A stretch of DNA of 36,844 nucleotides from Myxococcota bacterium (GCA_023150845.1 JAKLKD010000110.1:1-36844), one strand, 5' to 3'. Numbered from the stretch's first letter, positions 8,630-17,758 are shown. The notes: generated by a model not told the origin, from the sequence alone. Numbers and translations are program-made.

Positions 8630-9073
8630 TCAGGGCAGAAAGCGCGCGCGCTCGTCGGGGCTCGGCAAGCGGCAGGCGTCGAGCTGGCCCCAGATCCGGT
8701 AACGGAGCGCGGCCACGACGCGATAGCCGAGGTCGGTCAAGAACGCCGGGAAGACACGAAACAAGGCCACCCAGGACCAGACGCCGCCGAGCTCACGCAG
8801 CATGAGCAGCACGGCCCGGGACCGTAAGGTCACCATGCGGGCGGGGCCGCGGCTGTCGACCAAAATGACGCTCTCCAGAGTCTCGGGGATCTCCGGGTGG
8901 CGCGCGCGCAGGGCGGCGGCCGTCTCCCCCTGGAGCGGCGAGAAATGAAGGCGGCCCTGGGGGTCGTGGTCGAGGAGCCACTGCACGGTCTTGTCGCAGA
9001 GGCCGCAGACGCCGTCGTAGAGCACGACGAGGGGCGGGAGGTCGAGGTCGTCCTTCGTAGGAGCAGCGTTCAT
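8630..9073 (-). CDS. DCC-family thiol-disulfide oxidoreductase-like protein (DUF393)
   Basis: A 147-residue protein with YDGVCGLCDK near residue 19, the Asp-x-x-Cys-x-x-Cys hallmark of the DCC (DUF393, YuxK-like) family. Cys23 and Cys26 would form the redox-active pair. Family members are thought to have a thioredoxin-like role, but substrates are unknown. No signal peptide is present, so it is likely cytoplasmic. It sits 96 bases upstream of the desaturase on the same strand and 33 bases after the kinase gene. Read-through from the kinase is possible, but no shared function is evident. Confidence 0.85.
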   Translation of the reverse strand: MNAAPTKDDLDLPPLVVLYDGVCGLCDKTVQWLLDHDPQGRLHFSPLQGETAAALRARHPEIPETLESVILVDSRGPARMVTLRSRAVLLMLRELGGVWSWVALFRVFPAFLTDLGYRVVAALRYRIWGQLDACRLPSPDERARFLP

Positions 9074-9106
9074 AGGCTCACCATAACGCCGTTCTGGCGC
9101 GATGCC

Positions 9107-10681
9107 TCAGCGATCGGCGCCCAGCGCGACGAGGGTCTTGCCGCCGACGTAAGGCGTCGCGGCCAAGGCGTAGATGTCGGCGTAGGGGCGGCCACCGAGC
9201 ACGGCGGTGAGCTGCTGGCCGCGTAAGCCCATGGCGCGCAGCTCCGCCTCGGTGGCGGTGTTCGCGGCCTTGACGGCGCGGGCCGCGGCCTCGGCGGTCA
9301 TGCTCACGTCGTCCACAAAGATCGACGCGCCGCTCGCCGGGGCGGGCGTCTCGGCCTTGGGCTTGGGCTCCGACCGTCGTCTCGGCGTGGCGGCGGGCGC
9401 CGCTTCAGGGGGGGCGGCCTCGACGACCGGGGCCTCGACGACCGGGGCCTCGACGGGCGGAGGCTCAACGACGGGGGCCGCGACGGGCGGCGCCGGGGCC
9501 TCGGGCGGCGCGACGAGTGTAGGCGGCGGGCTCGGGGGCTCGGGCTGGCGCTCCAGGCGGTCGAGGGTCATCACCCCGACGCCGACCCCCAGCGCCAAGA
9601 ACAGCGCGCCGACCCCCACCCAGAGGCCCATTCGGCGGGGGCGCTCGGCGGTCTCGGCCACAGGCGCTGTGGCGGGCACGAGCGGCGAGGCCGAGGGCTG
9701 GGTGACCGAGGGCTCGATGGGGTTCTGCGTGAGCGTGCTGGCCTCGACCTCTTCGCCGATGGTGCCCTCACGGAGGCCGAGGAGGCCCTGAAAGGCCCGG
9801 GCGAGCTCCCCTGCAGACGCGTAACGATCCGCGGGCTCCTTCTCCATGAGGCGCCGCACGACGACCTCCACCTCAGGGGGGACCAAGACGCCCGGGGCAC
9901 GGTCCCGCATCGCCGGGTAGGGCGAGCGCAGGTGGGCCAGGGCGATGGTCATGGGGTTGTCGGCGGTGTAGGGCAACACGCCGGTGAGGAGGCGGTAGAG
10001 CACGCAGCCCAAGGCGTAGAGGTCGGCGCGGGCGTCCACCTCACCGCCGCGGGCCTGCTCGGGGGCGATGTAGTGCGGCGTGCCCATGAAGGCGCCGGAG
10101 CGGGTGATCGTGGTGTCTTCGTCAGCCTTCACCAGGCCGAAGTCGAGAAGCCGCGCCCGCTCTTGATCTTCGTCGTCACGGACGACGGTGATGTTCCCCG
10201 GCTTCACGTCGCGGTGGACCATGCCGCGCTTGTGGGCGTGGCGCAGGCCCAAGGTGACGTCGAGCATCAGGCGCATCGCCCGCGCCGGGTTCATCGGGCC
10301 CTGATCCATGAGGCGCTTGAGCGGCACCCCCTGGATGAGCTCCATGGCGATAAAACACCAGCCGTCGTCGGTGCGGCCGTAGTCGTAGACGGTCACGATG
10401 TTCGGGTGGGACAGGCGCCCCGCCATCGCCGCCTCACGCAGAAAGCGCGCCTCAAAACGATCCTGCTGTTCGGGCTCAAGCTCCGGGCGCACGGCCTTGA
10501 GCGCGACGAGGCGCCCCATCGGGAGCTGGATCGCGCGGTAGACCCGGGCCACGCCGCCGACGCCGATGAGCGCCTGCACCTGGTAACGCCCGGCGAGGTT
10601 GCAGCCGATGAGCGGGTCCACCGGGGGCCGAGGCGTGACGCTCGGCTCGGTGACGGGATCGTTCGGCGGCTGCTCGCTCAT
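9107..10681 (-). CDS. Membrane Ser/Thr protein kinase with C-terminal helix-hairpin-helix-like domain
   Basis: A Hanks-type kinase domain spans about residues 32-300. It has the VALK lysine near 62, HRDVKPGN near 156, LDFG near 179 and APE near 206. The Gly-rich loop reads GVGGVA, so the third Gly of GxGxxG is Ala. A Ser/Thr/Pro linker leads to one transmembrane helix (about 352-372), then a Pro/Ala/Val/Glu-rich spacer (about 378-450). The last 55 residues (AANTATEAELRAMGL... through YVGGKTLVALG) resemble a ComEA-like HhH domain and would lie outside the cytoplasm. The ATG at 10681 follows GAGGGGTG; a GTG at 10687 would add two residues. Substrate and signal are unknown. It is preceded by a 147-base gap without another gene. 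Confidence 0.88.
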   Translation of the reverse strand: MSEQPPNDPVTEPSVTPRPPVDPLIGCNLAGRYQVQALIGVGGVARVYRAIQLPMGRLVALKAVRPELEPEQQDRFEARFLREAAMAGRLSHPNIVTVYDYGRTDDGWCFIAMELIQGVPLKRLMDQGPMNPARAMRLMLDVTLGLRHAHKRGMVHRDVKPGNITVVRDDEDQERARLLDFGLVKADEDTTITRSGAFMGTPHYIAPEQARGGEVDARADLYALGCVLYRLLTGVLPYTADNPMTIALAHLRSPYPAMRDRAPGVLVPPEVEVVVRRLMEKEPADRYASAGELARAFQGLLGLREGTIGEEVEASTLTQNPIEPSVTQPSASPLVPATAPVAETAERPRRMGLWVGVGALFLALGVGVGVMTLDRLERQPEPPSPPPTLVAPPEAPAPPVAAPVVEPPPVEAPVVEAPVVEAAPPEAAPAATPRRRSEPKPKAETPAPASGASIFVDDVSMTAEAAARAVKAANTATEAELRAMGLRGQQLTAVLGGRPYADIYALAATPYVGGKTLVALGADR

Positions 10682-10828
10682 GCTCACCCCTCGCTGGGGT
10701 TCGGTCGGGGCGCCGCGTCGCCGGTGGGCGCGCGGTGCGACTGGACGGAAGAGTACAAGCTAACCCGGCGTTCCGGTTGTCGCTTCCGACTCCTGGGATA
10801 GGCGTGGCTCCTCAAGGACGGAGTCCCC

Positions 10829-11344
10829 TCACCCGCCGACCCGCTGGCGCAGCGCCATGAGGCCCAAGCAGGCCGCGGCGACGAGCCAAGTGGAGCGCTC
10901 ACCGCGCAGGGCCTCGGCGAAAGACCACGGCCCCAAGGGCGGGATCGGCCAAGGCACCCCCCAGCGGGGCACCTCGGCGAGATACGCCGCGTAGGCCGCG
11001 CCGCGCTGGCGGAGCAGATTCGCCTCCTCCCAGCGCACGATGAACGAGACCTCGACGGCGATGGCCAACGCCCAGAGGAGCGCGATCCAGGGCCCCGAGA
11101 GCGCGCCGAGCCCGACCCACATCAGCAGGTTGCCGACATAGAGCGGGTTTCGACAGCGACGGTAGGGGCCGGTCCGCGCGACCTCCCAGGTCTCGTCGCT
11201 CCGGGTGCGAGAACGGGCGCTGATCACGCCGACGGCCCAGAAACGCAGGAGCGCCCCGAGGCCGAGGGTGATGAGCCCCGGCGCCCAGGGGCCGCTCGGC
11301 GGCGCCCAGAGGAGCTGGGCCGCGACGCCCGGCAGCGGGAGCAC
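10829..11344 (-). CDS. Isoprenylcysteine carboxyl methyltransferase-like membrane protein
   Basis: An integral membrane methyltransferase-like protein of the ICMT/phospholipid methyltransferase group. The hallmark GPYRRCRNPLYVGNLL lies near residues 59-74, followed by a helix pair and a conserved acidic-aromatic region (EEANLLRQRGAAYAAY). Members use S-adenosylmethionine; the bacterial substrate is unknown. The GTG at 11344 is only the first ordinary start. The frame is open upstream and encodes RVGAWLFRHRG just before it, which looks like part of the protein. The true start may therefore lie near 11405, using a rare codon or overlapping the end of the TPR gene. It is directly downstream of the TPR gene and probably co-transcribed. 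Confidence 0.75.
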   Translation of the reverse strand: MLPLPGVAAQLLWAPPSGPWAPGLITLGLGALLRFWAVGVISARSRTRSDETWEVARTGPYRRCRNPLYVGNLLMWVGLGALSGPWIALLWALAIAVEVSFIVRWEEANLLRQRGAAYAAYLAEVPRWGVPWPIPPLGPWSFAEALRGERSTWLVAAACLGLMALRQRVGG

Positions 11345-11403
11345 ACCCCGATGGCGAAAGAGCCAGGCCCCGACACGCTCGCCGAGGCCTGGCGTCTCGG
11401 CGC

Positions 11404-14400
11404 TCAGCGAGGCTCCTGCGCCTGGGCCTTGAGCACCTCGGCCACCTGGGGCCAGCCCTCGATGCCTTGGCCGCTGAGGCGCTCGGACAGGGCGACATCT
11501 TGGGCGAGGGCCTCCTCGTAGGCCCGCGCCGCGGCGCCGTTGTCTCCGCTCGCGCGCAGCGCCACGGCCAGGACGACCCCGGCGCGACCGGCGCTGGCGC
11601 CGACCTTCGGCGAGGCGAGGGCCTGCTCCGCGAGGCTCACGGCGCTCGTCCAGTCCCGGCGGCGCAGCGCCAGCTCACCCAGGCGCGTGAGCACCTCGGG
11701 CTCGCCGGGGCTCACGGCCAAGGCGGCGTCGAGGTACTGACGCGCCTTGTCGGCGAGGTTGAGGCGGGCGTCGAGCACCCAGGCCGCCTGGACGTGGGCG
11801 TCCACGACGTCCGCGACGTCCGGGGCGGTGCTGATGAGGTTGCGGAGCTGGGTGAAGGCGCCGTTCCAGTCCCCCTCGGCACCCAAGGCCGAGGCGAGGC
11901 CCTTGAGGGCGCGCACGTCGTTGCCGCGGAGCTCAAGCGCCTTGGCGTAACGTTTGCGGGCGCGGTCGGCGCGGCCCATGACGCGGTCGCAGTCGCCGAG
12001 GTTGACGTAGGTGTTCGCCAGGTCCTCGGCGTTCGCCGTGCCGCTCGTGAGCTCCAGCACGTTGCGCCAGACGGCCTCAGCGGCCTCCCACTGGCGACGG
12101 CGCATGTAGATCGGGCCCGAGGCGCGGAGCGAGGGCAGGTGCCGGGGGTTGAGCTCCAGCGCGCGCTGCAGGCGGGTCAGCGCCTCGTTCTCGCGGCCGA
12201 GGCTGAGCAGCGCCGAGGCGTAGTGGAAGAAGAACAGCGAGATCTCGACCTTGTCGTCGAAGTCGTCGATGTCCCAGCCGCCGGTCGTCGGCTCCATACG
12301 CTCAAAGAGCTCCACGGCCCGGGCGTTGTCTCCGGCGCGGAAGGCGTGGTCCGAGGTGAAGCGCAGGGCCTCGACATGCTCGGGGCTCCGGGCGAGCAGC
12401 TCGCTGTAGAGCTCCGCGGCGCGGCCACGATCCTGGATGAGCTCCAGGGTCATGCGGGCGGCGCGGGTGAGCAGGGCCACGGCCTCAACGTCGCCAGACA
12501 CCCCGGCGAGGCGGCGGATGACCCGCACGACCTCCTCCGTCTCGCCACGGGCGCCGCGCAGGCGCTCCAAGGCGACGGCGGCCTCGGCGTCGGTGACGTC
12601 GCCGAACACGGCCTCGTCCAAGAGGCGCAGGGCCGCGGGCTCGTTGTGGAGCTGGTTGAGCTGGGCGAGGCCGAGGCGGCGCAGCAAGGCCGCGCGCTCC
12701 GCCCCGCTGGCCCGACCGGCGAGGGTCGTGCCGACCTCGACGAAGCCGCTCCAGTCACCGTTCTGCTCGGAGAGGGCCAGGATCCGCTCCAGGGCCTCGG
12801 TGTGCTCGGGGGCCTGCTCCAAGACGAGTCGCCAGGACTCCGCGGCGACCCGGGGCTCGTTGAGCTTCTGCTCCCAGAGCCGGGCGATCTCCGCGAAGCG
12901 CTCGATCCGCTCGTCGCCGACGCTGATCGAGGCCTCCCGGGCCAAGACGCCGACGAGGCTCTGCCAGTCGGACTGGGCCTCGGCGATGCGGCGCAGGCCC
13001 AAGAGGGCGTCGCGGTCTTCAGGGACGTGGCTCAGGGCGGTCAGCCAAGACTGGCGGGCCTCGGCGTGGTTCCCCGCGGCCTCGTGAATCTCCGCGGCGC
13101 GGCGGGCGTAGCGGGCGGCGTCGGCGGCGGGCAACGACGACGCGCTGAGGCGCTCGAGGTACTGCAGCGCGAGGCTCGTCTCCCCGCGGGCACCGGCGAT
13201 GCGGGCCAGGGCCTCCAACACCGAGACGTCGCCGGGGCGATCCTCGTGGAGCTGGCGGTAGAGCTCCCAGGCCTCATCCGTCGTGGCGAGCTTCTCGGCC
13301 AACATCCAGCGCTGGTGCGCCTCGATGGCCTGGCGGCGCGCCGGGTCGTTGGAGAGCGCGGCGAGGCGGCGAGAGACCGCGAAGGCCTCGGACCACGACT
13401 CCTGGGCCTCCAGCACCCGAGACAGGCGGACCAAAGTGACGAGGCTCTCCGGCGCCGCGCGCAGCACGTCGGCGGCGGCGGCGAGATCCCCGGCGTCCTC
13501 CAGATCCGTCGCGAGGCCCAAGGCGTCGTGCTCACCCGCCTGAGACCAGAGCGTCGTCAGCGCGGCGCTGTCCTTCTTGCCGATGTGAATGCGGCGCAGG
13601 GCGTCGAAGGCCTTGCCCGCGGCGGGGCGCGCCTCGAAGGCGAGCTGGTAAGCCTCGGCGGCGCGGGCCTCCTGGCCAAGCCCGGCGTAGAAGTGCCCGG
13701 CGAGGGTGGCCTGCACGGCGCGCACGGGCGCCTCGGTCACGGCGTGGGCGAGCTGCAGGTGGGCGTCGGCGAGGCCGGCGCGGTCCTGCAGGCGGCGCTG
13801 GAGCCGCGCGAGGGCCGAGAGGGCGTTCACGTCGCCAGGGCGCTCGGCCAAGGTGGCGAGGTGCACGGCCCGGGCGGGCTCGTAGGCCTCCAGGTACTCC
13901 TCCTCCAGGCGAGCCGCCTCAGCGGTGTCACCCAAGGCGAGGAGGGCCCGGTGCGCCTGCTCGCTGTAGCCCAGCGCCTCAAAGAGGCGGGCCATGGCGA
14001 GGAGCGGGCGGGCGCCCACCCCATCGGCGGAGAGCACGTCGCTTGCGGCCTGGGCGGCGCCGGAGACGTCGCCGAGATCCCGGGAGAGGTCGGCGATGAG
14101 CGCCGAGCGCCCGGCCTGGGCGGCGGCGTCCTCGATGGCCGCGACGGTGCGGCGGTGGAGATCGACGAGGCCGCGGAGGTCCCCGGAGCGCAAGCGGAGC
14201 TGCTCCAGGAGCGCCACGGCGCCGGCGCTCTGCGGGCGCTCGCGGAGGGCGGCCTCGGCCAGGGCCGCGGCGTCCGCCTCAGGGAGCTGCTCAGCGACCA
14301 TGGCCGCGGCGTAGAGGCGCCACACCCGGGCGGCGCCCTCCTCCGTGGCGTCGGCCTTCGCGCGCCAGGACACGAGCACCTCGTCCCAGGACTGCTCCCC

Positions 14401-17334
14401 GACAAGCAGCTCCTCCAGGAGCTCCTCAGCGGCCAAGAAGCCCGGCGAGACCTGCAGCGCGAAGCGGAGCGCGGTGATGGCCCCGGCGCGATCGTTGAGC
14501 TGGTGCAGGCGGAGCTGGGCGGCGCGGTACCACCAGCCGACCTGCAGGTTCGGGTCGGCGCTGGCCTCCGCGGCGGCGGCGAGGGCCCCGGCCGCCAAGG
14601 CCCAGTCCCCCGTGGCCGGCGCGAGGCGCAGCAGGGCGTCGAGGCTCAGGCCGTGGTCCGGCGCGTGCTCCAGGGCCCGGGCGTAGGCACCGACAGCGCG
14701 GGCCGAGTCCCCGAGGCGGCGCTCGATGAGCTCCGCGGCGCGGTAGAGCTGGTCAGCGACGGCGGCGGGCTCGCTGGCGGACGAGGCGCGCTCCTCGGCG
14801 AGGTGCACGAGGGCCTCCCAGTCCTCAAGGCCGAAGAGCGCGCGCTCCAGGGCGTCGAGGGCGGGCAGGTAGGCGGGCACCAGCGCGATGGCGGCGGAGA
14901 GGCGGTCCCGCGCCCCGGCGAGGTCCCCCATACGCTCGGCGAGCTCACCGGCGCGGAGGAGCAGAGTCACCCGGGCCTGGGCGTCGGTCGCGCTGGCGAC
15001 GCGGGCGTCCCAGAAGGCCAAGAGCCCGGCGTGGTCCTCACGCTGGAGCAGCAGGCGGGCGATGGCCTCGGCGGCGACGCCCGCGGCGGGGTCGGCCTCG
15101 AGCACGGCGCGGTAGAGCGGCAAGGCGGCGTCGGCCTGGCCGAGCTGGTGCTCGTACAGGGCGGCGAGGCGGAGCTGGGCCTCGGCCCGGGCGCCGCCCT
15201 CCTGGTGGGCGATCTCGCGCTCGATGGCCTCAGCGAGGGGCTCGTAGCGGCGAAGCTCAGCGTAGAACGCCTGAAGCTCGTGGATGAGCCCGAGGTCGAA
15301 GGCGAAGTCCAGCGCCTCTTGGTAGGCCGCGACGGCGCGCTCCTCGTCGTAGAGGCGGCCGCGCAGGATGCGGGCGGCCCGGGCGCGCCAGAACGCGGCG
15401 TCGGCGCCGCCGACACGGTTGGCCTCATCCAGGTAGAGCTGGACGAGGGCCTCCCACTCCGCGGCGTTGACGTAGAGGCGCTCCAAGGCCAAGAACGCGG
15501 CGCCATGCTCCGGCGCGGCGGCCAAGGCGGCGCGGAAGGCGGCGACGGCCTGATCAGGCTGGCGCAGGCCCTCGGCGAGCACCCGGCCCCGCTCGTGGTG
15601 CAGGCGGGCGGCCAAGGGGCCCGAGGAGAGCGCGGCCATGCGGCGTAAGGTCTCGTTCAGGCCGTCCCAGTCCCGGGCGGCGAGCTGGCCGTCGCGCAGG
15701 AGCTGGAGGGTGAACCAGTCCTCGGGGTGGCGCTCCGCCGAGGCGCGCAGCAGCGCCATGGCGTCGGCGTCGCGCTGCAGGTGGTTGCGGGTGAGCACCG
15801 CGGCGTCCTGGAGGATCTCCGAGGCGGTGCGGGCGTCAGGCTCCAAGGCCGCGAGGCGCTCAAGCTGCTCGCGGAGCTCGGCGAAGCGCTGGGTGCGGTT
15901 GAGCACCTCGGTGAGCTCCCGGGCGGCGGCCACGGAGCTGGCGTCGGCGGCGATGGCGGCGCGGGCGTGCTGCTCGGCGAGGTTGAGGTCGCCGAGGCGG
16001 GTGCGGGCGAGGCGGGCGGCCTCGGCCAGCGCAGCGGCGCGGGCGGCGCCCTCAAGGTGGTTGGCCTCGGCGGCGAGGAGCTCAACGGCGCCGACCCAGT
16101 CCGAGCCGAGGTCATCGACGGCGAGCTCCGCCGGGGGCGCGGCCTCTTGCGCGGCCGGGGACGCCGCGCCGGACTCCTCCATCATGACGGCGAACTCGGC
16201 GGAGTCCATGCTCACGACGAGGGTGGGGCCTGAGCTCAGCGCGCCGTAGGGCAGCGCCTGGGCGGGCGCCTCGGCCTGGACGGGCGCCTCGGCGGGCTCC
16301 TCGGGCAAGGCCGCGGCGTCGATGGAGCGCGCGGGCACGAAGCCGGTGTTCGGGGTCGCGGCGGGGGCGCGCTCGATGAAGGGCTCGGGCGCGGCGGGCG
16401 GGGCCTCGGCGGCCTCGTCCTCGACGGTGCTGACGATCTGGGGCTCACCCTCCCCGCCCTCTTCTTCGTCGTCCAAGAACGACTCAGCGGTGGCGAAGAC
16501 GTCGACGGCCTCGTCGTCGGCCTCCTCCTCCTGCTGCTCCTGCTCGGCCTCAGCCTCCATGGCGGCGGCGAGGAAGTCGGCCATGGGGGCCATGAGCGTC
16601 GGCGCGGAGCTGAGCCCGCCCTGGATGGGGGTCGGCATCGCCGAGAGCCCGCTCGGGGGCTTCGGCGGCGGGGGCGGAGGCGGCGCGGGGGGCGGTGGCG
16701 GCGTCGGGGTCACCGCGGGGATCGGCACCTCCTCGGAGAACTCGTTGTCACCAAAGAACGACGACTCGGCGTCGAGCGCGGCCTGGCGAGCGGCCGCCTC
16801 AGCCCGGCGGCGCGCCTCATCGGCGGCGCGGGACTCTTCAGCCCGGCGGGCCTCCTCCACGCGGCGGGCCTCCTCGGCGCGGCGAGCCTCTTCAGCGCGG
16901 CGGGACTCCTCCACTCGGCGGGCCTCCTCAGCGCGACGGGCCTCTTCAGCGCGGCGGGCCTCCTCAGCCTTCCGCGCCTCTTCAGCCCGGCGGGCCTCCT
17001 CTGCGCGACGGGCCTCCTCAGCGCGGCGAGCCTCTTCAGCCTTCCGCGCCTCTTCAGCCCGGCGGGCCTCCTCGGCGCGGCGAGCCTCTTCAGCCTTCCG
17101 CGCCTCCTCGACGCGGCGGGCCTCTTCAGCCTTGCGCGCCTCGGCCTCCTGCTCCGCCTTCCGGCGCGCGGCCTCTTCGTCTGCCTTCCGTTGCGCGGCC
17201 AGCTCAGCCTCTTGCTTCGCCTTCTCCGCGGCGGACGGCTGGGGGTCATCCCACCGCTCGCCGGAGATGCCCTCTCCTTCCTTGAAGAAGAGGTCGTCGA
17301 ACTCATCAAAGCCGTTCTGGTTGTCTTTCGGCAT
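11404..17334 (-). CDS. Giant TPR-repeat protein with charged coiled-coil and disordered N-terminus
   Basis: A 1976-residue protein without signal peptide. Residues 1-65 are acidic and then Lys/Glu-rich. About 66-170 is a near-perfect six-residue repeat (A-E-E-A-R-R/K) predicted to be one long charged helix. About 200-410 is disordered, with a polyproline run near 210-228 and two copies of an LSSxPTL motif (about 241-247 and 366-372). From about 415 to the end it is Ala/Leu/Glu-rich helical repeats of TPR type, easily 35-40 units. It is probably a cytoplasmic scaffold; partners are unknown. The ATG at 17334 is preceded by GGAG, and promoter-like boxes lie at 17427-17478. The ICMT-like gene follows at its 3' end. 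Similar very long TPR proteins are known in myxobacteria, but I cannot name an orthologue. Confidence 0.88.
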   Translation of the reverse strand: MPKDNQNGFDEFDDLFFKEGEGISGERWDDPQPSAAEKAKQEAELAAQRKADEEAARRKAEQEAEARKAEEARRVEEARKAEEARRAEEARRAEEARKAEEARRAEEARRAEEARRAEEARKAEEARRAEEARRAEEARRVEESRRAEEARRAEEARRVEEARRAEESRAADEARRRAEAAARQAALDAESSFFGDNEFSEEVPIPAVTPTPPPPPAPPPPPPPKPPSGLSAMPTPIQGGLSSAPTLMAPMADFLAAAMEAEAEQEQQEEEADDEAVDVFATAESFLDDEEEGGEGEPQIVSTVEDEAAEAPPAAPEPFIERAPAATPNTGFVPARSIDAAALPEEPAEAPVQAEAPAQALPYGALSSGPTLVVSMDSAEFAVMMEESGAASPAAQEAAPPAELAVDDLGSDWVGAVELLAAEANHLEGAARAAALAEAARLARTRLGDLNLAEQHARAAIAADASSVAAARELTEVLNRTQRFAELREQLERLAALEPDARTASEILQDAAVLTRNHLQRDADAMALLRASAERHPEDWFTLQLLRDGQLAARDWDGLNETLRRMAALSSGPLAARLHHERGRVLAEGLRQPDQAVAAFRAALAAAPEHGAAFLALERLYVNAAEWEALVQLYLDEANRVGGADAAFWRARAARILRGRLYDEERAVAAYQEALDFAFDLGLIHELQAFYAELRRYEPLAEAIEREIAHQEGGARAEAQLRLAALYEHQLGQADAALPLYRAVLEADPAAGVAAEAIARLLLQREDHAGLLAFWDARVASATDAQARVTLLLRAGELAERMGDLAGARDRLSAAIALVPAYLPALDALERALFGLEDWEALVHLAEERASSASEPAAVADQLYRAAELIERRLGDSARAVGAYARALEHAPDHGLSLDALLRLAPATGDWALAAGALAAAAEASADPNLQVGWWYRAAQLRLHQLNDRAGAITALRFALQVSPGFLAAEELLEELLVGEQSWDEVLVSWRAKADATEEGAARVWRLYAAAMVAEQLPEADAAALAEAALRERPQSAGAVALLEQLRLRSGDLRGLVDLHRRTVAAIEDAAAQAGRSALIADLSRDLGDVSGAAQAASDVLSADGVGARPLLAMARLFEALGYSEQAHRALLALGDTAEAARLEEEYLEAYEPARAVHLATLAERPGDVNALSALARLQRRLQDRAGLADAHLQLAHAVTEAPVRAVQATLAGHFYAGLGQEARAAEAYQLAFEARPAAGKAFDALRRIHIGKKDSAALTTLWSQAGEHDALGLATDLEDAGDLAAAADVLRAAPESLVTLVRLSRVLEAQESWSEAFAVSRRLAALSNDPARRQAIEAHQRWMLAEKLATTDEAWELYRQLHEDRPGDVSVLEALARIAGARGETSLALQYLERLSASSLPAADAARYARRAAEIHEAAGNHAEARQSWLTALSHVPEDRDALLGLRRIAEAQSDWQSLVGVLAREASISVGDERIERFAEIARLWEQKLNEPRVAAESWRLVLEQAPEHTEALERILALSEQNGDWSGFVEVGTTLAGRASGAERAALLRRLGLAQLNQLHNEPAALRLLDEAVFGDVTDAEAAVALERLRGARGETEEVVRVIRRLAGVSGDVEAVALLTRAARMTLELIQDRGRAAELYSELLARSPEHVEALRFTSDHAFRAGDNARAVELFERMEPTTGGWDIDDFDDKVEISLFFFHYASALLSLGRENEALTRLQRALELNPRHLPSLRASGPIYMRRRQWEAAEAVWRNVLELTSGTANAEDLANTYVNLGDCDRVMGRADRARKRYAKALELRGNDVRALKGLASALGAEGDWNGAFTQLRNLISTAPDVADVVDAHVQAAWVLDARLNLADKARQYLDAALAVSPGEPEVLTRLGELALRRRDWTSAVSLAEQALASPKVGASAGRAGVVLAVALRASGDNGAAARAYEEALAQDVALSERLSGQGIEGWPQVAEVLKAQAQEPR
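16825..17139 (-). repeat. 18-base tandem repeat encoding A-E-E-A-R-R/K units
   Basis: About 17 imperfect copies of an 18-base unit inside the TPR gene encode residues about 66-170. Units differ mainly by Arg/Lys and Ala/Val swaps and by synonymous changes. The repeat keeps the reading frame, so copy number can change without disrupting the protein. Confidence 0.85.
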
Positions 17335-17426
17335 GAAGCCTGCTCCGATTGGCGCGGTGAGGCGCCGCAGGTGGGCATGAACGCGCAGATGCTACACCCG
17401 CGCGAGGCTGAGCGCGCGGCTCCATC

Positions 17427-17478
17427 GTCCTACCACCCCGACAAGCGTGAATCAACCGGGCCTACGACGGCCTGTCAA
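17427..17478 (-). promoter_or_regulatory. Probable promoter(s) of TPR gene
   Basis: On the minus strand TTGACA (17473-17478), then 17 bases, TTGATT (17450-17455), then 17 bases, TAGGAC (17427-17432 or one base over). Either pair could act as -35/-10, and the middle hexamer could serve both roles. The TPR start codon is about 95 bases downstream, with no other gene between, so a long 5' leader is implied. The 187-base gap 17335-17521 holds nothing else that I recognise. Confidence 0.4.
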
Positions 17479-17521
17479 CTCTTTGGCGTTCCCGCTGAGA
17501 TCGCGCTGGGCTCGGCGCGGG

Positions 17522-17758
17522 CTACGGTGTGGGCAAGAGCGCGAGGATCCAGCGCAGATCGTCATCGGTGAAGGTGAAGCCGCCGCCGACGTAGCCGGTG
17601 AAGTACCCGTACTGGGCGCCCAGGAGCACGTTGTGGGCGCCCGCCTGGACGTAGAGGTGCTTCATCGGCTCAACCCTCGCGCCGAGGTTCAAGACAGGCG
17701 TGCCGTTAAACACCGGGTAGGAGCCGACCATGAAGTCGTAGACGTCTACGGAGAGGGA
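17522..17758 (-). pseudogene. Detached C-terminal end of MlaD-like protein (out of frame)
   Basis: This segment continues the MlaD-like protein in another reading frame: SLSVDVYDF, then a beta-rich tail and the ending FTFTDDDLRWILALLPTP. Related deltaproteobacterial MCE proteins end in the same way, with a short beta-structured domain that finishes in a TDDDL-type motif. The main frame reads YRFSFPL and then shifts at about 17752-17762. The stretch that normally separates YRFSF from the SVDVYDF segment in relatives seems to be missing. An out-of-frame deletion, or an assembly error, is therefore more likely than a simple one-base slip. It has an internal ATG at 17731 but no evident ribosome binding site. 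Confidence 0.7.

Noticed and set aside
11467-15648. Very long plus-strand open frame (1393 codons) opposite the TPR gene
   Set aside because: Composition is Gly/Leu/Val/Arg/Ala low-complexity with no recognisable fold, and it mirrors the repeat structure of the TPR gene on the other strand.
16825-17139. Possible CRISPR array because of short regular repeats
   Set aside because: The repeats are 18 bases without unique spacers and encode a continuous AEEARR/K helix in frame.
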